The notes under the pieces: generated by a model | The model's database searches: none | What the model saw: only the letters and a program-made list of their open reading frames with translations | Told to the model about the DNA's origin: nothing | Position numbers and translations under genes: made by a program | In this document: piece by piece, positions 9,426 to 19,610 of the stretch | How positions within the stretch are numbered: the first letter of the stretch is position 1 | Layout: each line of letters starts with the position of its first letter | NCBI GenBank assembly: GCA_023362775.1 | Contig: JALMGJ010000002.1 | Coordinates: 60,996,914 to 61,060,913, forward strand | DNA length: 64,000 bases | DNA from: Charina bottae | Taxonomy: Eukaryota > Chordata > Lepidosauria > Squamata > Charinaidae | Reading direction: 5' to 3'

Positions 9426-9674
9426 CATAGCTTTCCAAACTGTCTGTTGGGACACATTAGTGTGTCGGCTGCAGTGTCTGGGTGTGTCACGGCTCCGAGC
9501 CCTGCCAGGATTCCGCACAGGTCCTAGTGCCTGCCTTGTGCCTTGCTGCCTCCAAACCTGCTGTGATTCCACGCAGGTCCTAGTGCCTGCTTTGTGCCCT
9601 GCTGTACGAGTGTGTCGCAAAATGATGCATGTCTAAAAAGTGTGTCACCAACATGAAAAGTTTGGAAAGCTCTG
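9426..9674 (+). mobile_element. Diverged member of the CTTTCCAAA hAT-type MITE family
   Basis: Ends CATAGCTTTCCAAACTG and AGTTTGGAAAGCTCTG are inverted repeats, with subterminal GTGTGTCG motifs as in the copies at 13494, 34002, 49828 and 53826. Its CpGs are decayed and no convincing 8-bp duplication remains, so it looks older. Confidence 0.65.
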
Positions 9675-9984
9675 GTTATGGTTATGCTCTAATCCCCGTG
9701 GTCAAGTTAGGTCAGTTCACACTGAACTGCGCAAAGATCAAATCCAGGCATGTCGTATTTTATTTTGGTTTTATTTTCTGTTGCTTCAGGAAGCAGAAAA
9801 TCTCAAATCACAACCAAATTCTCATCCCTGTTTCAAAACTACAATGACCATGAGGCATATCAGTTCAACTGACAAGGAACTGATGCCTGCCCTAAGAAAG
9901 TTAAGGGACATGCCTTCAGCTTCAGGTGATTAATATTTGGTATTGATTCAAGTGTAGTGAAGTGGGCTGTTCATCACAGCATCT

Positions 9985-10620
9985 AGATGCTAGTAGGTTA
10001 GTAAGCAATGCTAAGAGAATTTCATCGAATGGGGTCCAGGAGGCGGGCCTTCTCTGTAGTGGCGCCCGCCCTTTGGAATATCTTGCCCCCAGAGTTGAGG
10101 CAGGTTTCCTCCCTCCTGACCTTTAGGAAAGATCTGAAAACCTGGTTCTGCCACCTAGCATGGGAGGATGTCCTGTGTAGGTGCAGAAATAACACGCCGA
10201 GGCTTGGAATCTAGTCTCTAGTGTTTATTGCTTCCTACATACAGAATCCTGCTAAACTGATAGTGCCCGAAGAATCCCAGAGACATGAGTCCAATCTAGG
10301 GCGGAGCTTTCCGGAGGCGTTTGGGGAAATAAAGCCAGGCCCTCCGAGCTTCGTGCTCGCTTCCCTCCCGAGAGTAAGCTCCCCCCACTGCTCTCCTGTG
10401 TCTCCCTGACAGAGGGGGAAAATAATAGCTCCGCCTGGGGGTGGTTAATACCATAATGTCCTCCCTATTATTTAAATTCGCCAGATTGGATTTTACATTT
10501 ATTTATACTATGTTAATTAATTTGTAATTTTATATTTATATTTTAACCCTGGCTTTATTGTAAACCGCCCAGAGTCCCCCGTGGGGGAGTGGGCGGTCAT
10601 ATAAATTTAAATAATAAATA
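9985..10620 (+). mobile_element. L2-type LINE 3' fragment, interrupted by an LTR-like insert
   Basis: Encodes the end of an L2-type reverse transcriptase (RAFSVVAPALWNILPPEL) and ends with the characteristic tail CCGCCCAGAGTC...GGGCGGT then TAAATAAATA. It is split by the segment 10169-10411. Confidence 0.75.
10169..10411 (-). repeat. Possible solo LTR inserted in the L2 copy
   Basis: 243 bp with TG...CA ends (TGTC and GACA inverted) inserted into an otherwise continuous L2 tail, as seen by comparison with the L2 copy at 37440-37510. On the minus strand there is an AATAAA (10227-10232 region) near the end and then a short U5-like tail. Flanks GAGGA/GAGGG may be a degraded 5-bp duplication. 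The element family is not recognised. Confidence 0.45.
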
Positions 10621-11012
10621 AATAATGCTGAATGAAGAAATCAGAAAATAGCATTTCTGTGAGTAATATTGAAACTGTTTCCTGAAGTAGGGAAAAATAA
10701 CTGCCAAGCTGGGACAGTTTGTCTGTAAGTTTGTTTCCAGAAAATTGATGAGATAATTGCTGAATTGATAAACCTTGGTTCTTTTGGTTTCAACTGGTTT
10801 GGAAAAGACTGACATGCTGTAAATTTCCTGGAATCTGTTGGACAGCTTTTTTAATATTGCTCTGCTGCCGATTTGTCGTTTATGTGTGTTCTTTGATGAT
10901 ATTGTGGGATGTTGTATTGTTTGATATTGTTGTTAGTAGTTGCAAGGGCTCTGTGGAGCCATATGAGGGGAGAGTAAATAAATAATGAACTCTGGATGTT
11001 TTCCTTTGTCAG

Positions 11013-11188
11013 GTACGCTGGAGCCCCATTTGTCAGGCTTACTCTGGACAGCCATGCTGATATCGCTTGCCATCGTTATCGCTTTACCTAAGCCGCATGG
11101 CATTAGGGCTTTAATAGCTTCTACCATATTGCGATTAATATTTTCTGTAGGTTTACAGCCCACATTATTTCTTCTGGGGGCTTTCAAT
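11013..11188 (+). CDS. ITPR1: ITPR1 exon: second membrane segment and following helix
   Basis: 176 bases (phase 1 in, phase 0 out) between TTTGTCAG and a perfect GTAAGT donor. Encodes [15 protein letters not shown], a membrane helix SLAIVIALP, then the highly conserved [17 protein letters not shown] and [12 protein letters not shown]. This is among the best-conserved parts of the receptor family. An L2 fragment begins only about 20 bases after the donor. Confidence 0.94.
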
Positions 11189-11207
11189 GTAAGTGTAAAA
11201 TAAAATT

Positions 11208-11700
11208 CTCTGGTTGCCAGTGTGTTTCCGGGTGCAATTCAAGGTGCTGGTTGTCACCTTTAAAGCCCTTCATGGCTTGGGACCGGGTTACCTGAGGGAC
11301 CGTCTTTTCCCAGTTGTTTCTACCCATCCAATCCGGTCCGGCAGGATGGGCATGCTCCGGGTCCCATCAGCCAAGGAATGTAGGCTGGCGGGGACCAGGA
11401 GACATGCCTTTTCTGCCGTGGCGCCTGCCCTCTGGAACATCCTCCTTCCTGAGATTAGGATGGCCCTGACCCTTTTGGCTTTTCGGAAGGCCTTGAAGAC
11501 CTGGCATTGTGCCCGGGCCTGGGGCCCCGAGTGTGCGAAGGGCCCCATTTCATGGTTGTGCTGACACCGACTGATTTTAAGATCTCTTGGCTGTATTTAT
11601 ATTTAATTTTCTGTATTGTTTTAATCGTTTGACTGTTTTTTATTATTGTTAGCCGCCCAGAGTCACTGGTCTGAGATGGGCGGCTATATAAAATAAATAA
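11208..11700 (+). mobile_element. L2-type LINE 3' fragment
   Basis: Translates as VLVVTFKALHGLGPGYL and AFSAVAPALWNILL, typical of the L2 reverse transcriptase end, then the tail CCGCCCAGAGTC...GGGCGGCTATATAAAATAAATAAA. It starts about 20 bases after an ITPR1 exon donor. Confidence 0.8.
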
Positions 11701-11972
11701 ATTAATTAATTAACAAACAAACAAATAAATAAATAAATTTGTTGATATTTTAATGAAAAATTGTCTACTTGCCTAACAAGGACTAAAAAAAATTAAGGCT
11801 GTGCCCCAGAATACTAGCTGTATTAGACTTAAAAGGAAATATTTAAAGGGAAGTTCTCTGATACTGTGTTGCAGATATATCTCATGTATACAATTTTTAA
11901 ACTTCTCTTATGTTAAATTGAGAATTAACATTTCAACTATGCATTAATCTTCTATCTTTTTTTGCTCCGCAG
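11701..11972 (+). other. ITPR1 intron, A+T-rich
   Basis: Contains an (AAAC/AAAT)n tail of the L2 copy and then unremarkable intron to the next exon's pyrimidine tract. Confidence 0.5.
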
Positions 11973-12137
11973 GTTTGTAACAAAATTATATTTCTGATGA
12001 GTTTTGTTGGTAATTGCGGAACATTTACTAGAGGATACAAAGCCATGATCATGGATGTAGAGTTTCTTTATCATCTACTGTATCTTCTTATTTGTGCAAT
12101 GGGGCTCTTTGTTCATGAATTTTTCTACAGTTTATTG
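11973..12137 (+). CDS. ITPR1: ITPR1 exon: membrane segments of the voltage-sensor-like bundle
   Basis: 165 bases (55 codons, phase 0-0) between TGCTCCGCAG and GTAAGT. Encodes [25 protein letters not shown] and a long hydrophobic stretch [20 protein letters not shown] ending FYSLL. It continues the channel's membrane bundle; the next exon begins with LFDLVYREE. Confidence 0.94.
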
Positions 12138-12461
12138 GTAAGTGTTTCTGTCTGGCAACTTACCTATGATGATGTTTGTTGATCACAAGGTCCATACTGT
12201 TACATGACAGGCATCTACCACCAGAGACCTTTGTGTGGTCTCCAGGAAACCATTCTAATTGTCATTACTGAAAACTTACAGCAAATATTTCTATAATATT
12301 GAAAAAGAAAACACACAAAAACTGCAGTTGATGTTCTAAAATCACAGTCCCAACAAAATCTAGAGAAATAATGAAAAATCCCAGTCTCACTCTAATCTGT
12401 GATGTGACTATAACAACTCTGCGTACTGTGCATACCAGCCTGCCTGTACTATACTATATAG

Positions 12462-12768
12462 CAGGGTTTCTCAACCAGGGTCCGTGGGACCCTAAGGTTC
12501 CGTGAGAGGTCACTAGGGGTTCCCTGGGAGATCACAATTTATTTAAAAAAATATTTCAAATTCGGGCAACTTCAAGTTAAAGAGGTAAGTTTCATTCTTT
12601 ATTTTAGTTTAAGAACACTGTTCATGCATATATGCGGGCCTACACATGGAACGGATATAATAATTTTGTAACTTCTGGCCTATCTTTGAACCTGAATGTG
12701 CAGGGGTTCCCCAAGGCCCGAAAAATATTTCAAGGATTCCTCCAGGGTCCAAAGGTTGAGAAAGGCTG
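12462..12768. mobile_element. hAT-type non-autonomous DNA transposon
   Basis: Ends CAGGGTTTCTCAACC and GGTTGAGAAAGGCTG are near-perfect inverted repeats of the hAT type. Flanks CTATATAG (12454-12461) and CTATATAA (12769-12776) are an 8-bp target duplication with one mismatch. No coding capacity. Confidence 0.82.
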
Positions 12769-12844
12769 CTATATAATATTGTAACTATATGTAATAACTG
12801 TAGTATATATTTATTTTATTTTATTATTTATTATTAAATTTCTA

Positions 12845-12907
12845 TGATATATTTATTTATGTTTCGACTTCTATCACCGCGCCATCTCCCACGAGGGGAC
12901 TCTGGGC

Positions 12908-12909
<2 letters not shown>
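12845..12909 (-). mobile_element. L2 3' tail fragment
   Basis: Minus strand reads ACCGCCCAGAGTCCCC...GCGGTGATAGAAG followed by AAATAAATA, the L2 tail. It adjoins a compound microsatellite. Confidence 0.5.
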
Positions 12910-12986
<77 letters not shown>

Positions 12987-13009
12987 ACATACATACATAC
13001 ATACATACT
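12909..13009. repeat. Compound microsatellite (TA)n(TACA)n(CA)n(TACA)n
   Basis: About 100 bp of alternating TA, ATAC and AC repeats, directly visible. Confidence 0.95.
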
Positions 13010-13021
13010 ACATATACTATT

Positions 13022-13131
13022 GGAAGACCTGAAGAACCAAGTTAGGGACAGATTGTCATAGAGACAATCTATCTATGTGGTTGCTGAGAGTCAACACTAA
13101 CTTGATGGCCCATAATCAGTCAATCAATCAA
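13022..13131 (+). mobile_element. RTE-type LINE 3' end fragment
   Basis: Contains GACCTGAAGAACCAAGTTAG...CTTGATGGCCCATAATC then CAATCAATCAAT. The same 3' end is found in reverse at 44770, so both belong to one family. Confidence 0.6.
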
Positions 13132-13189
13132 TATACACTATGGCATGTATAGTAACTATACAGGCAGACAGACACGTGCACACACACTG

Positions 13190-13340
13190 AGAGCCAATGT
13201 AGTGTAGTAGTTAAAGTGCTAGACTAGGAGCAGGCTGACTCAGATTCTAGTCCTCCCTTGCAAGGAAGCTGGCTGGGTGACTTGCACCAGTCCCTTTCTC
13301 TCTAGAGTTGACTAGGAAGTTGAAAAACTTCTATCTACCA
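13190..13340 (+). mobile_element. Diverged tRNA-derived SINE
   Basis: AGCCAATGTAGTGTAGTAGTTAAAGTGC resembles an A-box head (kept short here), followed by GGCTGGGTGACTTG as in the Sauria/tRNA SINE bodies. No target duplication found. Confidence 0.5.
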
Positions 13341-13493
13341 ACCCACACTGGACCAGTGTGGTAGATTATGGCCCATAACCTTCAGGACCTTCCAACTCTC
13401 ATCCTGCGGTATATTGATTTGAGATGATATTTATATCATTATCATCACATCAGTGTAGCCCTCAGATGCTAAAAGCTGCCAGGTCCTCTAGTA

Positions 13494-13764
13494 CAGAGCT
13501 TTCCAAACTGTGTGTCGCGACACAAAAGTGTGTCGCCACACAGAGTCTGGTGTGTCGCCACACAACCCGGAAGCGCTGATCATCACCAGCACTTCCGGGT
13601 TTTCCCGCGGCGACACAAGAACGGCGGCGCGCAAAAACTCAAAAGCAGCAGCAGCACTTCTGGGTTTTTGTGCACTGCCACAGCGGCGGCACTTCCGGGT
13701 TTTCCCGCGGCGACACACCAATGGCAGTTGGTGTGTCGCCGCAGGAAAACTTTGGAAAGCCCTG
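13494..13764 (+). mobile_element. CpG-rich hAT-type MITE, copy with perfect duplication
   Basis: Ends CAGAGCTTTCCAAACTG and TTTGGAAAGCCCTG. A perfect 8-bp duplication CTCTAGTA flanks it (13486-13493, 13765-13772). The interior has two copies of CTTCCGGGTTTTCCCGCGGC and many intact CpGs. No open transposase. Taken as reference orientation for the family. Confidence 0.88.
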
Positions 13765-13772
13765 CTCTAGTA

Positions 13773-14844
13773 TGATACTAAATACATTTATATCTATTCA
13801 TTTATGCATCAAAAGAATTCCTTTTAGATCCTCAGCCTAAGAAAATATATTTTTAAAATCTGTTGCAGCATACTTTATTTTAAAATCATTGCCTGGTCTG
13901 GCTGGGATCTAAAAGAAATGCTTAACCATCTCTGCAGCCTACCAAGCTATGGGCAACTGATTCCCAAACCACAGCAGTACCACCCTGCATCTGCTAAGCC
14001 ACTTGATAAATTCCATTGTAAAACGCTATAATGTGCTCCTTTCCAAAGAAAAAAGGGGCTCCAAAAGTGGCCTTTACATCTTTGTTCCTGTTTTGAAGTT
14101 ACTTTTCAAAAGCCTGAGTACCTCTTTTTCTTTCTGAGAGAGAGAAGAGAATATATGACTCAAACCAGATAAAATTGAAGTCAGTGTGACAAATTAATTA
14201 ATTAAAGGGAGAAATTACACATTTTAAAAAGGATACATGTAATGACTAAACTTTGTCTCTCAGTTCAGTTTGGTTACAGATCATCAAATTAATTAGCAAT
14301 TGTTTTGAGGGAAAGCATCTGTTCTTTTTTAGAGCTTTTTCTTGAATTGCCATGTGTTGTGTACATGCCAATGAAGCTATGTCTTAAACTAGTGGTTCCT
14401 GGGAAATCAATTTCACACATGACACAAAACTGCTTGGAAATTAGCTGCCCTTTTTCCTTCCAAAACACGTACATTCAGGTCCAAGATAAATGCTCATTAA
14501 GATTTAGATGGGGAACCTACACATTATATAGTTGTTTGCAAGAAACCATAGTGAGAATGACCAAACTGCAAAGATACTCTCTAAGAAAAGTTTTGATCTG
14601 TCATGAGATCTGGTTAAGTGCTTCATAGCAGTTTAGCACAGTTTCAGCAAGATTAAGGTCTTGGTGTAAAAGAACATACATGCATGTACTAAAAAACAGT
14701 TCCCTGCTCTGTATGCACCAGATCTCTGTATTTTTCTTTCCATTTCAAGTCAGAGAAATTATAAAGGAAACGATACGGAGTTCATAACAGAGCTAGTCAT
14801 TAGCCATTTACAAATTTGTGTTAGGAAATTCTGAGTTTCCAATG
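13773..14844 (+). other. ITPR1 intron, nothing recognised
   Basis: About 1 kb of A+T-rich sequence without repeat or coding signature. Confidence 0.5.
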
Positions 14845-14849
14845 ATCTG

Positions 14850-15090
14850 GTGGATTTAAAGTGGCACATCTCTCAGCAGCTGGCTGTACCTGGCTGATCT
14901 TGCTAGGGTTTGAACACTAAGCAGACTCAAGTTGAGGAAGGGGACCACCAGGGAGTGCCAAGGCTTTAGACTAGACTGGGAAGTAAACAGACTTAGAAAA
15001 AAAGCATCCCAGGAGAAGGCGGTGGCAAATTACTTCCACACTGTTGCCAAGAAAACCACACAGTTGTGTCTAGAGTGCCCAGAGTTGCAC
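14850..15090 (+). mobile_element. Possible 5S-rRNA-derived SINE (SINE3 type), degraded
   Basis: The segment around 14895-14970 (GGCTGATCTTGCTAGGG, CTAAGCAG, GGGACCACCAGGGAGTGCC) follows the order of conserved 5S rRNA elements. It is followed by GGTGGCAAATTACTTCC and TTGCCAAGAAAACC, the core seen in SINE3-type elements. The match is imperfect. Confidence 0.5.
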
Positions 15091-16234
15091 TTTACCTGAA
15101 ATGGTTTTTACCCTTTGTTTTATAAGCAAGAAGTGCTTAAGCCTTCGCAAATGGCTATCCAGTTTGCTTCCAATATTCCTTTTCCCCTCAAGAGTGTTTA
15201 AAAATCAAGAAAAAGCCCAGATGATTTAAAAATAGACTGGGGGAAAGTGGTTGTGACAAAAGAGAATTGTGGACATAGAAGTGGAGCTAGATATACTAAC
15301 CTCTTTCCAGTTTTCTTTGACAAATGTCCCCCGTCTTTCTTGAGCACCCCCACCATATTTTCCCACCTCATTGACAAGACACAAATATGAGAAGTTTGGG
15401 TGTAATTTGACCGCTGGAATGTTAAAGGGAATAGATTGGGAAGCTTACTCCAAAAAGGTTTTATGACAGCATTAATCCTTTTACCTCCACTACAATCCTG
15501 TGAATGGTGGCACATTATTGTGGAGTGCTGTTTTAATGGAAAGGAGGTATGGATGAAAACGTTACCTCTTTCACCCCACCCCAGTACAAGTGAATGTTAT
15601 TTGGGGGGGGGAATTGCCTCAGTTTTCCCAACACAAAATATAATTCTATTCAAAGGTAAAATCATTCAGTGAGCTTTCGGTGTGACTTTGCTTGATTCAG
15701 GATTGTTCACTTTTGATACTGGCCTTAGGAAAAGTTTTTCAAATCCATATTTGTACAAAATGTTCATTAGACTAATTTAAAATCACAAAATAATTTACAG
15801 AGTTCAAGTTCATCAAGAAAACAAAAGTGATTGGTTGAAGCTCTGTCTTTATTAAGTTATGTATCATTGTTTTTGAGGTGAGAATAATTGTGGGTATTCA
15901 AAGAATTTCCACTAGATCATACATAAGCTTTTCATTTTTACACTAATTTTTCATGTGGGAATTTCCGTGTCAGTTTCCAAACTATCATAGTTCTACTCTC
16001 TGTCACAATATGCTTGTGGAAACAAGGGTTTAGGAGGAGAAATCCAGAGAGATACATTTAATATTACAACTACGTGACCATTGCATTACTGTTTTGGTCT
16101 TAACATACAGTATCTAAGATGGGGTCTCTAGTCTCTAGACTAGAAATCAAGGAATACTGATAGCTGTCAGCAAACCAGCTTTGTTCTTTCAGTTTATTTA
16201 GCATAATAATGTTGCTGGGGATTTGTTTGTTTTC
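15091..16234 (+). other. ITPR1 intron, nothing recognised
   Basis: About 1.1 kb without a recognisable repeat or gene; a G8 run at about 15603-15611. Confidence 0.5.
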
Positions 16235-16245
16235 ATAGACTCATA

Positions 16246-16576
16246 AGGGGGCGTGGTGGCTCAGCGGTTAAGACGCCAGGCTTGTCGACTGGAGGGTTGC
16301 AAGTTCAGTGGTTCAAAACCCGAGCACTGCGTGACAGAGTGAGCTCCCACACTCGCCCCAGCTCTTGCCAACCTAGCAATTTGAAAGCATGCAAATGCAA
16401 GTAGATAAATAGGTACCGCTCCGGCAGGAAGGAAACAGCGGGTGCAATGTAGACTAGCCCCCCGTGGTGCACCCCGGGCAACGTGACTTGTCAAGGCTAA
16501 ATAGTCTACACAGCCGGCTGCTGGCCCTCACAAGGGATTTCCCAGCAAGAAAAAATATGCCATACAAAATAAATAA
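16246..16576 (+). mobile_element. tRNA-derived SINE with variant tail, inserted into CR1
   Basis: Head GGGGCGTGGTGGCTCAGCGG (A box) and GGTTCAAAACCC (B box), body shared with copies at 41866, 43206 and 45651, but a different 3' part (from about 16440, ending CAAAATAAATAA). Flanked by ATAGACTCATA (16235-16245) and ATAGAATCATA (16577-16587). Confidence 0.85.
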
Positions 16577-16855
16577 ATAGAATCATAGAGAGGATGGGGC
16601 CATTAAGGCCATCAGTGCAGGAATCCAAAACAAAGTATCTCCGTCAAATGCCTATCCAGGCTCTGCTTAATCATATCCAACAAGGGGAAGTCCATCATTT
16701 CCCTAGGTAATTGGTTCCGCTGTCACACTGCTCTTACTGTTAGGAAGCTTTTCCTATCATCCATCCAGGATCTACCTTCCTGGAACTTAAAACCCTTACT
16801 TGTATCTTGTATTCTGAAGCAATAGATTAAAAGGGCGTGGCCTTCTATTTAGTTT
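16577..16855 (-). mobile_element. CR1-type LINE 3' fragment
   Basis: The start AATCATAGAG and the segments TTAGGAAGCTTTTCCTATC and GGTAATTGGTTCC are the antisense of a CR1 3' end. It was the target of the neighbouring SINE. Confidence 0.65.
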
Positions 16856-17025
16856 TAGTAAAAATGTCAGAAAGCGTCGATGTATATTTTCAGAAAAATA
16901 AGTATCAGGATTTTATTTTAAAAAACATGTTGTCCAATTATGTATAAAGATAATGTATGTAATGGGCCATTATATGAATGAATTGTTAATGCATTGGATA
17001 AACATTTTGAACTGTCCTTTTCCAG

Positions 17026-17221
17026 CTTTTTGACTTGGTGTACAGGGAGGAGACCTTGCTGAATGTCATTAAAAGTGTCACTCGCAATGGACGTTCAATC
17101 ATCTTGACCGCTGTTCTTGCTCTTATTTTGGTTTACCTATTCTCAATAGTAGGATACCTGTTCTTCAAGGATGATTTTATTCTGGAAGTAGATAAGCTAC
17201 CTAATGAGACATTATTGCCAG
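17026..17221 (+). CDS. ITPR1: ITPR1 exon: S4-S5 linker, S5 helix and start of luminal loop
   Basis: 196 bases (phase 0 in, phase 1 out) after the acceptor CTTTTCCAG. Encodes [19 protein letters not shown], the hydrophobic helix [20 protein letters not shown] and the luminal [20 protein letters not shown], including an N-E-T glycosylation sequon. The donor is CAG|GTTCGT, an acceptable but non-ideal GT site. Confidence 0.93.
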
Positions 17222-18468
17222 GTTCGTACTCAATTCTTTTAAGGAAAGAAAATATATCAAAAATGGCAAAAAAAGTACGGGTTTTATCCAGTGAATGCTA
17301 ATCCCTCTCCACCCCACAGGTGATTTCTTGCTAAAATCAGTTGTACTTTGAGATATTTCTGCTTATAAATTGAGTTCTTGATATTTTGAAAACTTAACTA
17401 ATTAGGCTGCAAAGCAAATCAAGACTACATGTAGAAGTTATTTTTATCTATGATATCCATTAAGATACATAACAAAAAATATGAAATACTTTGAAAGTAT
17501 ACTTGAGTTTGTGGCTTAGTTAAAGGAATAAGACTAAACAGAGTATTCATGCTCATGCAATAATCTTGTGAACATGCATGCAGGTTATGCATATAATTTC
17601 TGGAATCTCTTCCATGTAGAAATTAATTTGCAATCCATATGTAGAAGTTCACAGGTGACAATAATCTACAGTAAATCCCCTTCAAGCATTTGAATGCACA
17701 AAGGCTTGAAAAGAGCATATAATGCACGCACTGACCCCCATCCCTTGTTCTCTCCAACTTCTCTGGGCTCAGCCAGGAGGTCTGGAGGTGACTTGTACTC
17801 ACATTTGCCTGGATGTGAAAACAGCTTTTCGTGAAACCTGGGATCCTAAAAGGTTGCCCAGAGAGCTGTATGTGTGTTTAAGCAAATGTAAGTATAGTGC
17901 TCCTTCATACTCCCCAGCTGAATATGTCGAGGTGAGAGTGGGAGACAGGACCACCTGCCTGCCCTCTACCCACTTTCAAGCCCAACCCTAAGAGGGCTAT
18001 GTACTTGCTTGTCACTAAATGTGTGGGCATTGGGAATTAGGATTGGCCACATTATGTTATCACACATGTTCAAACAAAGGTGCCCTTCCTCCCATATTTT
18101 TATTCTGGAATGTTTGGTGGGTGGAAAATGCAAACACCACGCAGCCTGCTTTTGGAACACATGTATGAGCAACACTATCTATTCACTGACTTTAGACAAG
18201 CAGTGTAGTTTTTGCTTTTTACATAGTCAATTATCAAGTTTTTTTGATGTTCAACCCTACTAAATTTAAAGGATTTTGGCACAATTTTATGTCATATAAC
18301 TTTTATGCACTAAACTGTTCTGGGTGTCTTTTTGACAGAAATGGTATATATTTTAAAATTAAAAGGTATTATAATGAGTAATAACAATGTTTGTTAATAG
18401 ATGTTCTACATAACAACATCAGCATTATTTAAACGTACATCAAGATGTCTTGTTTTACCCAATTGTAG
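17222..18468 (+). other. ITPR1 intron, nothing recognised
   Basis: 1.25 kb between two exons of the luminal loop. No repeat recognised. Confidence 0.55.
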
Positions 18469-18573
18469 ATCAACATAATGAAGTTGGAGAGCCAATGACT
18501 AGGGAGTTCCTATATTCTAACATGTGCAAAATAGAGGATGGTGAAAATTGTTCTTCTGTTATTCCTTCTACAG
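18469..18573 (+). CDS. ITPR1: ITPR1 exon: variable luminal loop, with GC splice donor
   Basis: 105 bases (35 codons, phase 1-1) between ACCCAATTGTAG and CAG|GCAAGT. Encodes a hydrophilic stretch including EPMTREFLYSNMCKIEDGENCSS, here only partly conserved, with a second N-glycosylation sequon N-C-S. The donor is GC, not GT; CAG|GCAAGT is the textbook strong context for GC-AG introns. The nearest GT (five bases on) would join out of frame and hit a stop within the next exon, so the GC site is the supported one. Confidence 0.85.
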
Positions 18574-18579
18574 GCAAGT
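18574..18579 (+). promoter_or_regulatory. Non-canonical GC splice donor (GCAAGT)
   Basis: Exon end CAG joined to GCAAGT, complementary to U1 except at the second intron base. The acceptor is TTTAATAG at 20461-20468. It is the only donor that keeps the ITPR1 frame between the two luminal exons. Confidence 0.85.
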
Positions 18580-19376
18580 GTCCTTCACTATTTATTCTTT
18601 TCACATACTAGTTTGTAAACTGCAACTATGACTGCATGTTTCTAATATAATGTAGTGCTGATCCATTATGGCTTCCTTTATATGTCAACCCTCTCAAATA
18701 CTACAATGGCAGTATGTATGAGACATGAAGTACAAAGACACGGACTTCGACACCATGTTGTAATCTCAAAATGAACAGAATATTGAACACACATTGCTAT
18801 GTTCCCTACTGTTACCACCCTAATACTGTATGTGTTGCTATTGTTAAAGGCAACAAATCAACATTATTTACAGGTTACACTAACCAGTGCTTTCCCAGAG
18901 CAGAGGTATATCAACCATTTCATCCAGTCCTTCCTTAGATCTCCCACATCATGCCATTCCTTATTTTGGGGGGACAAAAGTGCTCATGGTGTTGGAAAAC
19001 TGGGAGGGTACATGAAATCATGTGTAGTAAATTGCTTCTGTCCTTGAAAATGAGACATAGGTCATATTTTTATACTATCAAAAATAAAATACGTTTTCTT
19101 TACAGCAGGAGTGCCCAATTCAGATCATCTGAAGGGATCATTAGTTCATTTTTCTTAATGTTTAACATTTACTATAGCTAAAACAAATACAACATTTTCT
19201 TTATAGAATCAACACACAATTAAAATCACTCTGAGGGGCCACAAGTTTATTTTTATTAAGAGGGTCAAGATGCTGCATTAATTGTGGAAAAATACTTGTT
19301 TTCTTCTCATCATAAACATCCTATTTTTTCTCGAATGCTATAATTCAGTCTGCATCATACAATAATCATTCATTCA
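18580..19376 (+). other. ITPR1 intron, nothing recognised
   Basis: Unremarkable A+T-rich sequence. Confidence 0.45.
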
Positions 19377-19610
19377 TTGGCGATCACTCGTAGCCGAGTA
19401 AGATTGTCTTCCAAAGGTAAAATTTTAACAGTGGATCCGTAAGTGGCTATAAAGGCCAATTCTGGATCCGCACAACCTCCCACAGTGAGGGCATAGGTTT
19501 CCGGGTGGGAGACGGTCATGATGATACAATAATATAAGATTACTCACATACGTCTCTGCATTACTGTTTCTTTTAATGTTTCCCCACCCACATATTTTCT
19601 TCCACCACAT
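19377..19610 (-). mobile_element. LINE-like fragment with a C2H2 finger motif
   Basis: On the minus strand it encodes CPHCGRLCGSRIGLYSHLR followed by IH, a C2H2 motif commonly found at the end of LINE reverse-transcriptase polyproteins, next to the family-typical GATCACTCGTAGCCGAGTA. The LINE clade is not assigned. Confidence 0.5.

Noticed and set aside
12909..13009. CRISPR-like or satellite array
   Set aside because: Simple compound microsatellite without spacers.
16246..16340. tRNA gene from the A/B-box-like sequences
   Set aside because: These are SINE heads: repeated in several copies, with SINE bodies and target duplications, and without a complete cloverleaf. The same applies to the heads at 42150, 43500, 45660 and 62400.
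18574..18590. GT at 18578 as an alternative splice donor for the luminal exon
   Set aside because: Joining there shifts the frame of the next exon and gives a stop at once; the GC donor keeps it open.
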